Below, piece by piece: positions 30,001-37,787 of a DNA stretch of 64,000 nt. The DNA is from Acinetobacter lwoffii (GTDB taxonomy: Bacteria > Pseudomonadota > Gammaproteobacteria > Pseudomonadales > Moraxellaceae). Numbering within the stretch: the first letter of the stretch is position 1; every line of letters starts with the position of its first letter. The stretch lies in NCBI RefSeq assembly GCF_019048525.1, contig NZ_CP077369.1, forward strand, positions 682,001 through 746,000, written 5' to 3'. Both the position numbers and the translations under genes were made by a program. The notes beneath the pieces are model-generated. The model worked only from the letters and a program-made list of their open reading frames with translations. It made no database searches and was not told the DNA's origin.

Positions 30001-30407
30001 TCTGGTTCAGTCTGTTGTAAATACCGTTTAAAATCATTCAACCAGCGCTGTGCCTGATCATCCCCACGTTGGCGTTTTGCGATTCCCTGCGGGGATTGAG
30101 AGTCAGCATAACGCTGTTGAAATTCCTGACGATATTCTTGAAAGAATAACCGCGCTAAAGCAGCAGCATGTTTACAGTTATATCCAACCGGACAAGTGCA
30201 GTCGTCATCGATTAAACGGTCTTTTTGGGGATTATAGGTAATCGCGGTATCGTAATAATCTGTCCCTTCAATTTGAGCATACATCGTGACATCATCATTT
30301 TCCTCAAAAAACTCAATTGTTTCCCTATCAATGTGCTTAGCATAGCTCAGACTACGATGAAGAGTTGCAGTACTAAAGCGAGATAGAAAATTGATCAATG
30401 ACGACAT
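27060..30407 (-). CDS. SNF2-family DEAD/DEAH helicase with SWIM zinc finger
   Basis: The protein has 1115 residues. A SWIM-type zinc-binding motif CTCPVGYNCKH is at about residues 70-80. The middle region is poorly characterised. The C-terminal 470 residues form a SNF2 motor, with LADDMGLGKTAQT (Walker A), LDEAQNIKN (Walker B/DEAQ), LTGTPMENHLGELW (motif III) and SLKAGGVGLNLTAADTVIHY then WWNPAAEDQASDRAWRIGQ (motifs V-VI). These proteins remodel nucleoprotein, possibly stalled RNA polymerase as RapA does, but the substrate is unknown. No transmembrane segment is apparent. It is convergent with hipA. It may belong to the core genome, with mobile DNA on both sides. Confidence 0.92.
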   Translation of the reverse strand: MSSLINFLSRFSTATLHRSLSYAKHIDRETIEFFEENDDVTMYAQIEGTDYYDTAITYNPQKDRLIDDDCTCPVGYNCKHAAALARLFFQEYRQEFQQRYADSQSPQGIAKRQRGDDQAQRWLNDFKRYLQQTEPEQSVKTNNYLIYLLDQSVSLKKLTVDVQKARRIKNGSIAGESYYTQYENITRKHLTLPEQKRQLFNQIYYYAKINSDERFYQSNLDISSILLEHFKSFIQSGDVYWQKKSHTALQWSEQGYHIELIWQQGVNKQTEHLNIELVNGDIRLDLKSNPHIQILASHPPCYVDIQQNTVGQLYGEYTANLLYHFLQMPDLPSMLLPEFEKLTHQYSDVKNLPQPESIQHIDVLEGSPQPILRFGVLDKFDWKWEESVCAEIEFSYAGGRIKAGTSGDSFIGEQHGKMVRQLRDLVQEQQSIQRLQLLVESLKWVKDLSYDQQLKLDKQRLDSMVFAFYGDWIKQLMPINQMELMGWQIEHLENSPFNLQYVENLNISITESESQQDWFNIGATVQDSAGNSYDLLDALVALVKEQPDLLDPRIFGHLNDSHIFTVKTAADQPDLALSAKDIKPVLLHLQSILQQEERSIDRYDASQLLELQHHLGMVWQVSNRLQQFAQKFKQGYQQQLPTPQGFQGELRPYQQQGLGWLQFLRETQHGGILADDMGLGKTAQTLAHLLMEKQAGYLQDSPALIVAPTSLMHNWFKEAEKFTPELKVLLLQGPDRHQYFEQISHYDIVLTTYPLLARDEEQLKQYEYHQLILDEAQNIKNPRAKAAQVVRQLTARHRLCLTGTPMENHLGELWALFYFLMPGFLYSQEIFNKKYRYPIEKRGDQQLRQKLVNRIKPFILRRLKTDVAKELPEKTTIEVNIDMNEQQSKLYEAVRATMQANIQKIVAEKGFKRSQIQILDALLKLRQVCCHPSLLKLDSVKTGQAYSAKLEQLMDMVVPMVEEGRKILIFSQFTSMLELIEQQLYHAKIGYVKLTGKTKKRDEVITAFQSGQVPVFLISLKAGGVGLNLTAADTVIHYDPWWNPAAEDQASDRAWRIGQDKPVFVYKLITNKSIEEKIIALQQNKAELAQSILSTDHEGEAKLTENDVMKLFEKF

Positions 30408-30521
30408 GATTACCAGACACTAAAAATGTTTATACAATTATAACGGACAAAGCTGTCATTTCAGAACAGTAGCCGAACTGCTCAACCTGAGCACAGATTC
30501 GACTCACTCAATAGGAATATT

Positions 30522-30668
30522 GTGAATAAAGACAATCAAATTCGAGAAGTTAAACAGTTCATTGAGATCGAAAATATCCTGATAGAAAGTGATCATTTCT
30601 TCACAACAGTTAATTTTAAACCAAATGGGGTCAAAAGTTTTAGCATTGTTTCTATGTGTGATTCATAG
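30522..30668 (+). pseudogene. Short 5' gene fragment ending at the IS481-like element
   Basis: A 48-residue frame begins GTG 30522 (VNKDNQIREVKQFIEIENIL) and runs to a TAG at 30666-30668, beside the transposase stop. The C-terminal residues look like IS-border sequence. It probably represents the start of a gene cut by the insertion; the rest is not seen. I do not recognise it. Confidence 0.35.
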
Positions 30669-31710
30669 AGATCATTTCAATTTAGCGATCTCTAGATCCA
30701 TCTTGTAATTGGCATGTTGAATCCGTTCATTTGAGGGGTTGTATTGCTTCTGGACTTCATCTGAGAAAGGAGTTTCTTCACATAATTCAAAGTACCTCTC
30801 CATCGGTGTTTTACCTTTCAACGCTGAATGTGGTCTCATCCAGTTATAGTAATGCTGCCATTCGGCTAGCTTGTCTTGGATATCCTCAGAATTGATATCT
30901 ACAGTAGCGTAGAACTCAGATTTATCAGTTTTTTGTGAACGCTCTACCTTGCCATTCAGATGAGGTGAACCTGGTTTATTTGGCCTAAATTTGATTCCAT
31001 GCTGCATCATTTTTTTCTGTACTTTTTCAGCAAAGAATTCCCGCCCACGATCGGTCTGTATTCGCTGTATGGGAAAAGGCATTTCTTCAATTACGCAGTC
31101 TAAAAAGTCGAGAGTATTCGCTGCTGTTCGGCGTTTATATATCCTTAAAACGCGATATCGTGTGCAGTCATCGATAGATGTGTACTGATATAGTCCTGGA
31201 CCCAGTTTACAGGTATCCATTTGAATTCTATCGCCTGGTAATGGGCGTTCATAACGAATGAAATCTGCTTTACGACGGAATTTTTTAATCGGTTTGACTT
31301 GATGGGTGGATAGTACTTTATGGATAGTCGCTAAGGACAACGAGACTCCGTGCAGCCTCATCAATTCTGTTTGCAAACGTCGAGCACCAAAATTTCTAGC
31401 TGAGCGCATTTCTAATATTAAGGCTTTTAGCTCAGCATTGATTTTAGTATTTGGCGATTTTAAGGGACGTCTACTCTGGCTACTTAATCCATCAATACCT
31501 TGCTCAGAATATCGTTTCCACCACTTGCGTAACGTTGGTCTAGAAATGCCACATCTCCGACAAACTAGGCCAGCATCATTAGTCTCTTCAAATAATTTAA
31601 CTCATACGAGTCTTTGTTGAATTTCTCTGTTCATAGACACCCATTATATTGAAATAATGTCTATGAATAAAATACTTAAATAAAAATTCTCCGACAAGCT
31701 CAGTACGGTT
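30669..31710 (-). mobile_element. Decayed IS481-like insertion sequence
   Basis: The transposase pseudogene occupies nearly all of it. The transposase-5' terminus at about 31687-31710 reads (minus sense) AACCGTACTGAGCTTGTCGG. I could not find the matching inverted repeat near 30600-30670, so that end is probably truncated. The boundaries are approximate. Confidence 0.6.
30672..31634 (-). pseudogene. IS481-like transposase with an in-frame nonsense codon
   Basis: From ATG 31634 the frame reads MNREIQQRLV, then TGA (31602-31604), then continues in frame as VKLFEETNDAGLVCRRCGIS and on to the stop at 30672. That gives 320 codons in total, normal for IS481-family transposases. The N-terminus is an HTH of the HTH_29 type, and the rest has DDE-core signatures (MDTCKLGPGLYQYTSIDD, IQTDRGREFF, SPHLNGKVERSQKT, WMRPHSALKGKTPMERY). 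A single CGA-to-TGA change would explain the stop. The remaining open part (30672-31409) cannot give a full enzyme. Confidence 0.8.
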
Positions 31711-31737
31711 AATTTTTATCCAAATGAGTTTTCAAAA

Positions 31738-32829
31738 TTATGCTTCATCCATAATCCATTCTTTAAAAAGAGCATCCTCGATTTCATAAGTACCATTTTC
31801 TGGTTTAAAAATAATTTGTTTTTTTGATAAAGAACGTAGGGCCGATTGAATACTTGATACCGCAATGTTATCTACACCAATGGAATCAGCCAGATGTTGT
31901 CTAAATTGACTACTATAAAGTTCAACTTGTGATTCCGCTATGGCTTTTAAAATTAGCTGTTCTAATAACTTAAACTCTCCCCATAATCCCGAAAAGTCAC
32001 GATGCCCCATTGTATCGGCTATAAGCTGTTCCTTGGCAAAATCTATAGCCAGCATTGGGTTTAAGGCTAAACGCTCCACTAATGATCTTGCTAGTTGAGG
32101 ACTTTGCTTCATATCTAAAAAAGCGTGCCATAAAATTTCTTTATTCAAACTACGTCCTGTTGTCTGATTAAATACATCTGCCAGATGATCTGTAAATGCT
32201 TTTGTTAGATTTGGAAAAGGTAAATTCTGTCCATAATGAAAAAAGGGAGCACTACTCACAGAAAACATTTGTCTCAGGCCTTCTCGACTTGAACCAGTAA
32301 AAACTACCTTTATTGTTTCTTTATGCATATCTAAAGCGGTACGTAAACTGGCAATCGTGGTTTTATATTTTGAACTAGCTAAAGCCTGAATCTCATCAAG
32401 TAACAGTAAAATAGGTTTCCCCTGCTGAGCCAGTTTAGTAATGCTAGACAAAATACTGGAATTCACTTGTCCTTGTAGAAGTGTCACTTCAGCTTTTACC
32501 CCTGCCACCTCTGTACTTAAAGAACCAATATTTTTAATCCAATGTGTGGCTTTCCCCATTAAGCCATTTTGTTTTGAAAACTCATCAAGAGCTTTTACAA
32601 ACTGCCCTTCACTATGCAGGCCTGCATCTAAAAAACTGAAATAAAAAACGCGCCATCCAAGCTGTTCTGCTAGGGGCGTAATATCTTTTCGTAAAAATTC
32701 AGTTTTTCCCATCCGGCGTGGGGCAAAAAAAGTCAGAGAACTAGCTAGTCCAGTCTCAAACATGCCTAAAATTTGTTTCGCCAGTTCGGTACGTGGAAAG
32801 TGCCAAGGGTCATTGGAGATGGTCATCAT
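31738..32829 (-). CDS. STAND/AAA-type ATP-binding protein
   Basis: The protein has 363 residues. Walker A is FFAPRRMGKTEFL (about residues 34-46), of the RRxGKT type seen in archaeal-like ATPase families, and Walker B is ILLLLDEIQAL (about 139-149). An arginine-finger-like region VVFTGSSREGLRQM follows. The C-terminal 100 residues look like a winged helix (FRQHLADSIGVDNIAVSSIQ then SALRSLSKKQIIFK). No partner effector domain is visible in the same protein. It is divergently transcribed from an XRE regulator, with a repeat-rich spacer between them. Cellular role unknown; the mobile neighbourhood would fit a defence or element-maintenance role, but that is conjecture. Confidence 0.75.
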   Translation of the reverse strand: MMTISNDPWHFPRTELAKQILGMFETGLASSLTFFAPRRMGKTEFLRKDITPLAEQLGWRVFYFSFLDAGLHSEGQFVKALDEFSKQNGLMGKATHWIKNIGSLSTEVAGVKAEVTLLQGQVNSSILSSITKLAQQGKPILLLLDEIQALASSKYKTTIASLRTALDMHKETIKVVFTGSSREGLRQMFSVSSAPFFHYGQNLPFPNLTKAFTDHLADVFNQTTGRSLNKEILWHAFLDMKQSPQLARSLVERLALNPMLAIDFAKEQLIADTMGHRDFSGLWGEFKLLEQLILKAIAESQVELYSSQFRQHLADSIGVDNIAVSSIQSALRSLSKKQIIFKPENGTYEIEDALFKEWIMDEA

Positions 32830-32871
32830 TTTAATTACTCGGCAATGATTTATTTATTACCATAGATTGTA

Positions 32872-32930
32872 TTAGATTCCATTAGATTGTAAATGTCTAA
32901 TTAGATTTCTTTAATCTAATAGGATCTAAT
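32872..32930. promoter_or_regulatory. Array of TTAGATT direct and inverted repeats between divergent genes
   Basis: TTAGATT occurs at 32872-32878, 32882-32888 and 32901-32907. Its complement AATCTAA is at 32913-32919, and a near copy GATCTAAT at 32923-32930. ATTAGATT (32900-32907) and AATCTAAT (32913-32920) form an inverted repeat with a 5-bp spacer. The array lies just upstream of the ATPase start (32829) and before the HTH gene (33007). It is a likely operator for the HTH protein, which could control both promoters. Confidence 0.55.
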
Positions 32931-33006
32931 CAGGCCAATAAAGCACCTTCTTACCGATCAACTGTTTATTTTATAACTCCATTATTTTGTGGTTTAATAG
33001 ACATAT

Positions 33007-33330
33007 ATGGACATAAGACCCAATATTATGGATTTAAAATTCATAAAACCTGAAGAAGTTGTTGGATTATTATGTGAGAGGCTTCGTAAAGAACGACTTT
33101 ATCTGGAAATGACTCAGGCAGATGTTGCTGCACGTGCTGGTATTGGTGTGAATACAGTATCCAATCTGGAAGCAGGTCGAAATGTTTCATTTGAAAATTT
33201 AGTACGCGTTGCCATGGTCCTAGGCCGATTACAAGAATTAGAGGAACTCTTCAAACCTAATTTAAACAGTGTAGATGATATTCTTCGCTATGAGAGCAAT
33301 ACGGCTCGCCAACGTATCAAAAGGAAATAA
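33007..33330 (+). CDS. XRE-family HTH regulator (HipB-like)
   Basis: The protein has 107 residues, with the HTH at about residues 20-75 (LRKERLYLEMTQADVAARAG then IGVNTVSNLEAGRNVS). An alternative start is ATG 33028. Four bases after its stop begins a broken hipA-like frame (33335), so the pair was originally a hipBA-type operon. The antitoxin appears intact while its toxin is lost. The repeated TTAGATT sites upstream are its probable operators. It may now serve only as a repressor. Confidence 0.8.
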   Translation: MDIRPNIMDLKFIKPEEVVGLLCERLRKERLYLEMTQADVAARAGIGVNTVSNLEAGRNVSFENLVRVAMVLGRLQELEELFKPNLNSVDDILRYESNTARQRIKRK

Positions 33331-33334
33331 ATCC

Positions 33335-33583
33335 ATGCTCAAAAAACTTAATGTTTACTACAATGGATGGGGTGAATATTGGCTTTAGGGTACACTGGTC
33401 TCCTCAACAGCAATCACAGGTCGACCATTAATTGCCTTTGAATACAGTGCTGAAGCGATCCGTAAAGGTTTAGAGCTTTCCTCTTACCTACTTCCATTAA
33501 AAGGTGACCCATTAAGAAAAAACTTTCCTACACAGCAAATGGGATTACCAAGTCATATATATGATGCATCACCCGATGGCTGG
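33335..33583 (+). pseudogene. Truncated hipA-like toxin gene
   Basis: From ATG 33335 the codons read MLKKLNVYYNGWGEYWL, then TAG (33386-33388), then in frame GTLVSS and GRPLIAFEYSAEAIRKGLEL, LLPLKGDPLRKNFPTQQMGL and YDASPDGW, a HipA N-terminal domain. Homology ends at 33583. The kinase domain is absent, so the toxin is dead by both a nonsense codon and truncation. It follows the HTH gene directly. Confidence 0.8.
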
Positions 33584-33698
33584 GTGTGCTCCAGAATTTT
33601 GGTGGCTATTCAGTCCATCATTACTTACATTCCAACTCTCTAGTTTTCCAACTAGCCCAGGTTATAATAATGGCCACCCAAAATACGATTGATCTATT
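33584..33698. other. Breakpoint region between hipA remnant and VF530 gene
   Basis: There is no coding sequence. TTTTGGTGGC (about 33597-33606) and GCCACCCAAAA (about 33673-33683) are inversely related and may be the ends of a small lost element. TATAAT at 33663-33668 is a possible -10 for the next gene, without a good -35. Confidence 0.3.
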
Positions 33699-33935
33699 AT
33701 GAACAACTCCAATGACCCTTTACACGGCAAAAAACTTGCTGACATTTTGGATGAATTATTGGATTACTACGGTGGCTTTGAAGGTTTAAGTCGTAAAATT
33801 GAAATTAGATGTTTTTGCATAGACCCAAGTGTTAAATCATCATTGCGATTCTTGCGTACCACACCATGGGCACGTGAAAAAGTAGAAAGCTTATATTTGT
33901 ACGTCTTACGCCAAAAGGCAAAACAGAAACCGTAG
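33699..33935 (+). CDS. VF530 family (DUF2132) small DNA-binding protein
   Basis: The protein has 78 residues, starting at ATG 33699. It matches the VF530/DUF2132 family along its length: NNSNDPLHGKKLADILDELL, then YGGFEGLSRKIEIRCF, DPSVKSSLRFLRTTPWAREK and VESLYLY. The family is small (about 70 residues) and helical, and a member from Aliivibrio fischeri has been structurally studied and proposed to bind DNA. It stands alone, after a breakpoint region. Confidence 0.85.
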   Translation: MNNSNDPLHGKKLADILDELLDYYGGFEGLSRKIEIRCFCIDPSVKSSLRFLRTTPWAREKVESLYLYVLRQKAKQKP

Positions 33936-34166
33936 CCCCAGGCAACACCCCCTCTCATTATAAAATTATACCAGTCAGTAAAACACCTTTAGATTAAGCA
34001 TGTGTATGTTGGTTATTATTGTTGATTATCAAAATAAATTAGTTACCAAAAATCAAAGTACCCCACCCTACCTTAAATTACACCACACAAAATAAAAACT
34101 CTATATAACTGTTATATATAGAGTTTATTAAAATACCAATTATGTTATTTAGTGTATTTTATGTCG
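33936..34166. other. Non-coding stretch ending at the tRNA fragment, with a strong hairpin
   Basis: No gene is visible. AAACTCTATATA (34096-34107) and TATATAGAGTTT (34115-34126) form a perfect 12-bp stem with a 7-base loop followed by TATT. It is possibly a terminator, though the T-run is poor. Confidence 0.4.
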
Positions 34167-34218
34167 GTGACTCTTGCCAAGGTTGGGGTCGGGAGTTCGA
34201 GTCTCCTTTCCCGCTCCA
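34167..34218 (+). other. 3' fragment of tRNA-Gly(GCC): probable attachment-site scar
   Basis: CTTGCCAAGG begins in the anticodon loop, and the sequence continues through the variable loop and T arm (GGGAGTTCGAGTCTCC) to CCCGCTCCA, as in bacterial tRNA-Gly with anticodon GCC. The 5' half (acceptor strand, D arm, 5' anticodon stem) is absent; upstream bases do not pair with GGTTG. Integrases often cross over in the anticodon loop or T arm of tRNA genes, leaving such a 3' copy at one end of an integrated element. No intact tRNA-Gly gene is present in the window. Confidence 0.75.
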
Positions 34219-34230
34219 GATTCTAAAAAA

Positions 34231-34258
34231 GCCCTGATCGAAAGATCGGGGCTTTTTT
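34231..34258 (+). terminator. Rho-independent terminator after the tRNA-Gly fragment
   Basis: GCCCTGATC, GAAA loop, GATCGGGGC, then TTTTTT; preceded by an A-run, so it may work in both directions. Confidence 0.85.
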
Positions 34259-34380
34259 CTGCTGATGTTATTTTCTTTAAATGATTCTTTCATTTTTATT
34301 TCACTCAATAAAAAATTCTTAATGTACTTTCTGATTTTATAACCAAGATATGACCATGACACCCCTAAGACAATAAAAAA

Positions 34381-34407
34381 GCCCTCATCAAAAGATCAGG
34401 GCTTTTT
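34381..34407 (-). terminator. Terminator downstream of the malic enzyme gene
   Basis: The stem GCCCTCATC/GATCAGGGC with loop AAAA is flanked by seven A's on the left and TTTTT on the right. On the minus strand it follows the maeA stop by about 80 bp; it is probably bidirectional. Confidence 0.75.
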
Positions 34408-34485
34408 GATATTCCATCAATGAATCAGATGAAAGCAGGCTGGCGCAAAAAAACTAGCGATGATAAGAATCCATCTTCAATACAA

Positions 34486-36186
34486 TTAAAAGGTGATCCG
34501 CTGATAGTCACGGTATTGCGGTGTCCAGAAATTATGCTCTATTGCTAGCTGCAATTCTTCTACACTGACTTTCGGTGCTACTCCGTCTTCAATCGCAGCA
34601 AGTGCCACTTTTAAGGCAATCTGCTTCGAAATTGACTGTAAACAATCCAGATTCGGCAATAAATCTGCCTGAGGGTCTTTGAGTTTAGGAGAACAGTCCG
34701 CCAAGGCATTACTCGAGGCCATCAGCATATTATCCGTGACACGTTTTGCACCTGAAGCAACTACGCCCAGACCGATACCCGGAAAAATATAAGAGTTATT
34801 GCATTGGGAAATATGATGAATCTGTCCCTGATAATTCACCGGGGCAAATGGACTACCCGTTGCAATCAATGCTCTGCCTTTGGTCCATTGCAAGATGTCT
34901 GCCGGAACAGCTTCTACGCGGGAAGTTGGGTTAGATAAAGGGAAAACAATCGGTTGTACGCTGTTTTCAGCCATGGCTTCAATCACTTCCTGAGTGAATA
35001 GACCTGGCTGTCCAGATACGCCAATCAATACCGTCGGTTTGGCACGTTTGACCACATCCAGTAGAGAAATCATACTCTCTGCATCTGCCCAGCTTTCTAC
35101 ATTTTCAAGCGGCTGTGCCAGTTTTCGCTGGAAGTCCAGTAAATTCGGCTGATTCTCAGTGATCAGACCAAAGCGGTCGACCATAAATACACGTGCGCGT
35201 GCTTCGGCATCACTTAAGCCCTCAGCAACCATTTGCTTAATAATCTGTTCTGCAATACCGCAACCGGCTGAACCAGCACCCAGGAAAGTAACCACCTGAT
35301 CTTTAAGTTGTTTGCCTGCTGCGCGCGCAGCAGCAATCAGGCTGCCCACAGACACTGCTGCGGTGCCCTGAATATCATCATTGAAACAACAGATTCGATC
35401 ACGGTATTTTTCCAGCAAAGGCATGGCATTTTTCTGTGCAAAGTCTTCAAACTGAATTAATGCATCTGGCCAACGTTGTTGAATCGCCTGAATCACCATC
35501 TCAACAAAGGCATAGTATTCATCGCCGCTGATTCGCGGTTCACGCCAGCCCATATAAATCGGGTCATTCAACAACTGCTGATTATTGGTACCGACATCAA
35601 GGGTAATTGGCAAGGTATAAGCCGGGCTAATCCCGCCACACGCGGTGTAGAGTGCCAGTTTTCCAATTGGAATCCCCATACCACCAATGCCTTGATCTCC
35701 AAGACCCAAAATGCGCTCACCATCCGTGATCACAATCACTTTCACGTTCTTTTTGTTGATATTGTGAATAATATGATCGATCTGATTACGGTCAGGATAG
35801 GAAATAAAAATCCCACGATGACGGCGATAGATATCAGAAAAGCGCTGACATGCTTCACCCACAGTCGGAGTATAAATAATCGGCATCATCTCGCTAAGGT
35901 GATTTTCAATCAGATGGTAAAACAGGGTCTCATTGGTATCCTGAATATTTCGCAGATAAATATGCTTGTTAATATCACTGCTAAAAGCACAATACTGCTG
36001 ATAAGAACGCTGACTTTGTTCTTCAATGGTCTCGGTAACATGAGGAATCAAACCATGTAAATTAAAACTTCTGCGCTCTTCTTCAGAAAATGCAGAGCCT
36101 TTATTGAGTAGTGGGAGTTCTAGCAGAGTATTTCCAGCATAAGGAATATATAAAGGGCGTTTACTGTTCAAATTTTCTCTGGGCAT
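34486..36186 (-). CDS. maeA: NAD-dependent malic enzyme
   Basis: The protein has 566 residues and is full length. It catalyses oxidative decarboxylation of malate to pyruvate in the cytosol, feeding pyruvate to gluconeogenesis. The N-terminal malic domain includes [17 protein letters not shown] and [14 protein letters not shown], the metal-binding region is [19 protein letters not shown] then [13 protein letters not shown], and the NAD-binding motif is [21 protein letters not shown] and SNPTSRVEA are typical of the SfcA/MaeA group. It is monocistronic on minus, with a terminator after it. The 293-bp spacer to the divergent hydrolase holds no obvious regulatory motif. Confidence 0.95.
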   Translation of the reverse strand: MPRENLNSKRPLYIPYAGNTLLELPLLNKGSAFSEEERRSFNLHGLIPHVTETIEEQSQRSYQQYCAFSSDINKHIYLRNIQDTNETLFYHLIENHLSEMMPIIYTPTVGEACQRFSDIYRRHRGIFISYPDRNQIDHIIHNINKKNVKVIVITDGERILGLGDQGIGGMGIPIGKLALYTACGGISPAYTLPITLDVGTNNQQLLNDPIYMGWREPRISGDEYYAFVEMVIQAIQQRWPDALIQFEDFAQKNAMPLLEKYRDRICCFNDDIQGTAAVSVGSLIAAARAAGKQLKDQVVTFLGAGSAGCGIAEQIIKQMVAEGLSDAEARARVFMVDRFGLITENQPNLLDFQRKLAQPLENVESWADAESMISLLDVVKRAKPTVLIGVSGQPGLFTQEVIEAMAENSVQPIVFPLSNPTSRVEAVPADILQWTKGRALIATGSPFAPVNYQGQIHHISQCNNSYIFPGIGLGVVASGAKRVTDNMLMASSNALADCSPKLKDPQADLLPNLDCLQSISKQIALKVALAAIEDGVAPKVSVEELQLAIEHNFWTPQYRDYQRITF

Positions 36187-36479
36187 TATTTAACTCATCT
36201 AATCAATCTTCGGCAGTTCTGCCAAAATAGTCACATCACTTTGTTTATTTTATATAGCTTAGCCTGATTTTAAGCTGTTAGGTCATTTAGCAAATTTATA
36301 ATACTTGTAGCAGGATTTTATAATCTGATAACACTCATTTTCAGCCTAGGTTTTGGACGGTTTCTAAAATTAATCCCTATTCGTATTTTTAATTTAAATC
36401 GGCAGCAAGATCTGTTTGACAAAAAACCTCAGCTCATCAAGGATAAAGCATAAATTTAATAAGACCAACGAGTATAACA

Positions 36480-37442
36480 ATGAGTGAACTGCAACCGCTT
36501 TATCAGCCCGATATTTTGGGGACAGGTTATGAGCAAGCGACCTTAAACTTTCCCGATGATTATGAGGGCAAAGTCGTAGCAACCCTGATCCGTAAAAAAG
36601 CAGCCCAACCTACAAAAAAAGCAGTTCTATATATTCACGGCTTTATCGATTATTTTTTTCAGACCGAAATGGCAGAGCGCTTTAATCAGCATGGTTTTGA
36701 TTTTTATGCGCTGGATTTGAGAAAATACGGCCGTTCGATTCTGCCGCATCAAAAATATTATAACGTGTATGACCTTGCTGAATATGATGCAGAAATTACC
36801 CAGGCACTCGACATTATAGCAGCCGAGGGTCACGATGCTGCCCTGCTCTGTGGTCATTCTACCGGCGGCCTGACCACGACCCTGTATGCGGCACATCATC
36901 CGCAGCACCCTTTAATCAAAGCGCTTTGGGTCAATAGTCCATTTTATGACTTCAATATGAATCCAATCAAACGTGCGCTTGGCATTCCGCAACTGAGCAG
37001 ACTGGCTAAAATTTTTCCCAATCTTAAATTTCCAAGCGAGCTGAACAAGTGGTATGCCACCAGCCTGCATAAGGATTTAAAAGGCGAATGGGACTTCAGT
37101 CTGGACTGGAAAAAGACCCGCTACCCGATGGTTCGGATCAGTTTTATTCGTGCCATTCATGAGGCACAGAAAGAAATTCATCGCGGTGTTCAGCTCGATA
37201 TTCCGGTATTGATCATGCATTCGCATCAGACCTTATATCCTAAAAAATGGGGCAAAGCCGCACAGAGCAGCGATGTAATTTTAGGGATTAAAGACATTCA
37301 GAAATATGCCAAAAAAATTAAAGGCGATGTCACGGTTCAAAGTATCCGGAACGGTTTACATGATCTGGTACTTTCAGAGCAATCTGTGCGTGAGCAGGTT
37401 TATCAGCAACTGTTTCAATGGCTGCATGACAAAGGGCTTTAG
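36480..37442 (+). CDS. Alpha/beta hydrolase (serine aminopeptidase S33/lysophospholipase-like)
   Basis: The protein has 320 residues. VLYIHGFIDYFF forms the oxyanion region, and CGHSTGGLT (about residue 122) is the nucleophile elbow with Ser. The candidate acid lies in the VLIMHSHQT region, and the catalytic His is in IRNGLHDLVLS near the C-terminus. No signal peptide is seen, so it is probably cytosolic. The fold resembles monoacylglycerol lipases of the YP_/PldB type; the substrate cannot be told. A strong stem-loop follows the gene at 37454. Confidence 0.85.
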   Translation: MSELQPLYQPDILGTGYEQATLNFPDDYEGKVVATLIRKKAAQPTKKAVLYIHGFIDYFFQTEMAERFNQHGFDFYALDLRKYGRSILPHQKYYNVYDLAEYDAEITQALDIIAAEGHDAALLCGHSTGGLTTTLYAAHHPQHPLIKALWVNSPFYDFNMNPIKRALGIPQLSRLAKIFPNLKFPSELNKWYATSLHKDLKGEWDFSLDWKKTRYPMVRISFIRAIHEAQKEIHRGVQLDIPVLIMHSHQTLYPKKWGKAAQSSDVILGIKDIQKYAKKIKGDVTVQSIRNGLHDLVLSEQSVREQVYQQLFQWLHDKGL

Positions 37443-37453
37443 ATAAATGCGAA

Positions 37454-37484
37454 AGGAGAAATGAAACTTGCCCTCATTTCTCCT
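37454..37484 (+). terminator. Stem-loop terminator after the hydrolase gene
   Basis: AGGAGAAATGA (37454-37464) and TCATTTCTCCT (37474-37484) form a perfect 11-bp stem with a 9-base loop, 12 bp after the stop. The downstream T content is moderate (GCTTGGCTTCTTTT). Confidence 0.65.
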
Positions 37485-37556
37485 GCTTGGCTTCTTTTGA
37501 ATCCTTATTAGGTTGGAATGTAATTAAGCACATTGAAAATATGCCAATTTTTCGAT

Positions 37557-37577
37557 GGTTTATAAGTGCTATAAACC
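37557..37577. promoter_or_regulatory. Candidate operator upstream of the aldehyde dehydrogenase
   Basis: The inverted repeat GGTTTATA / TATAAACC with a 5-bp spacer lies about 210 bp before the aldehyde dehydrogenase start, in a 345-bp intergenic region otherwise without genes. It may bind a regulator; no regulator gene is adjacent. Confidence 0.35.
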
Positions 37578-37787
37578 CTTGTTTTTAAATTTAAGACTTG
37601 AGAATTTATAACTTTTATTCTTCTACTGCTTGTCTCCAAATATTGTCTTTTGTAGCAAGCCTGTAAACAAACAACCGCCCGTCTTTTTCCCTCTTTATAG
37701 TAGAGCTGAATGCAGAAGCGCCTATATTTTTTGATCGGCAACATGCGCTCGACCTGCACCACTAACAATCATATAAAGGAATAGATT

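Noticed and set aside
34159..34362. 67-residue minus-strand frame over the tRNA fragment
   Set aside because: It spans the tRNA-Gly remnant and its terminator; the translated tail RPQPWQESPT is the familiar false product of antisense tRNA sequence.
35476..36060. 194-residue plus-strand frame inside maeA
   Set aside because: It is antisense to a conserved, full-length malic enzyme and has no recognisable domain.
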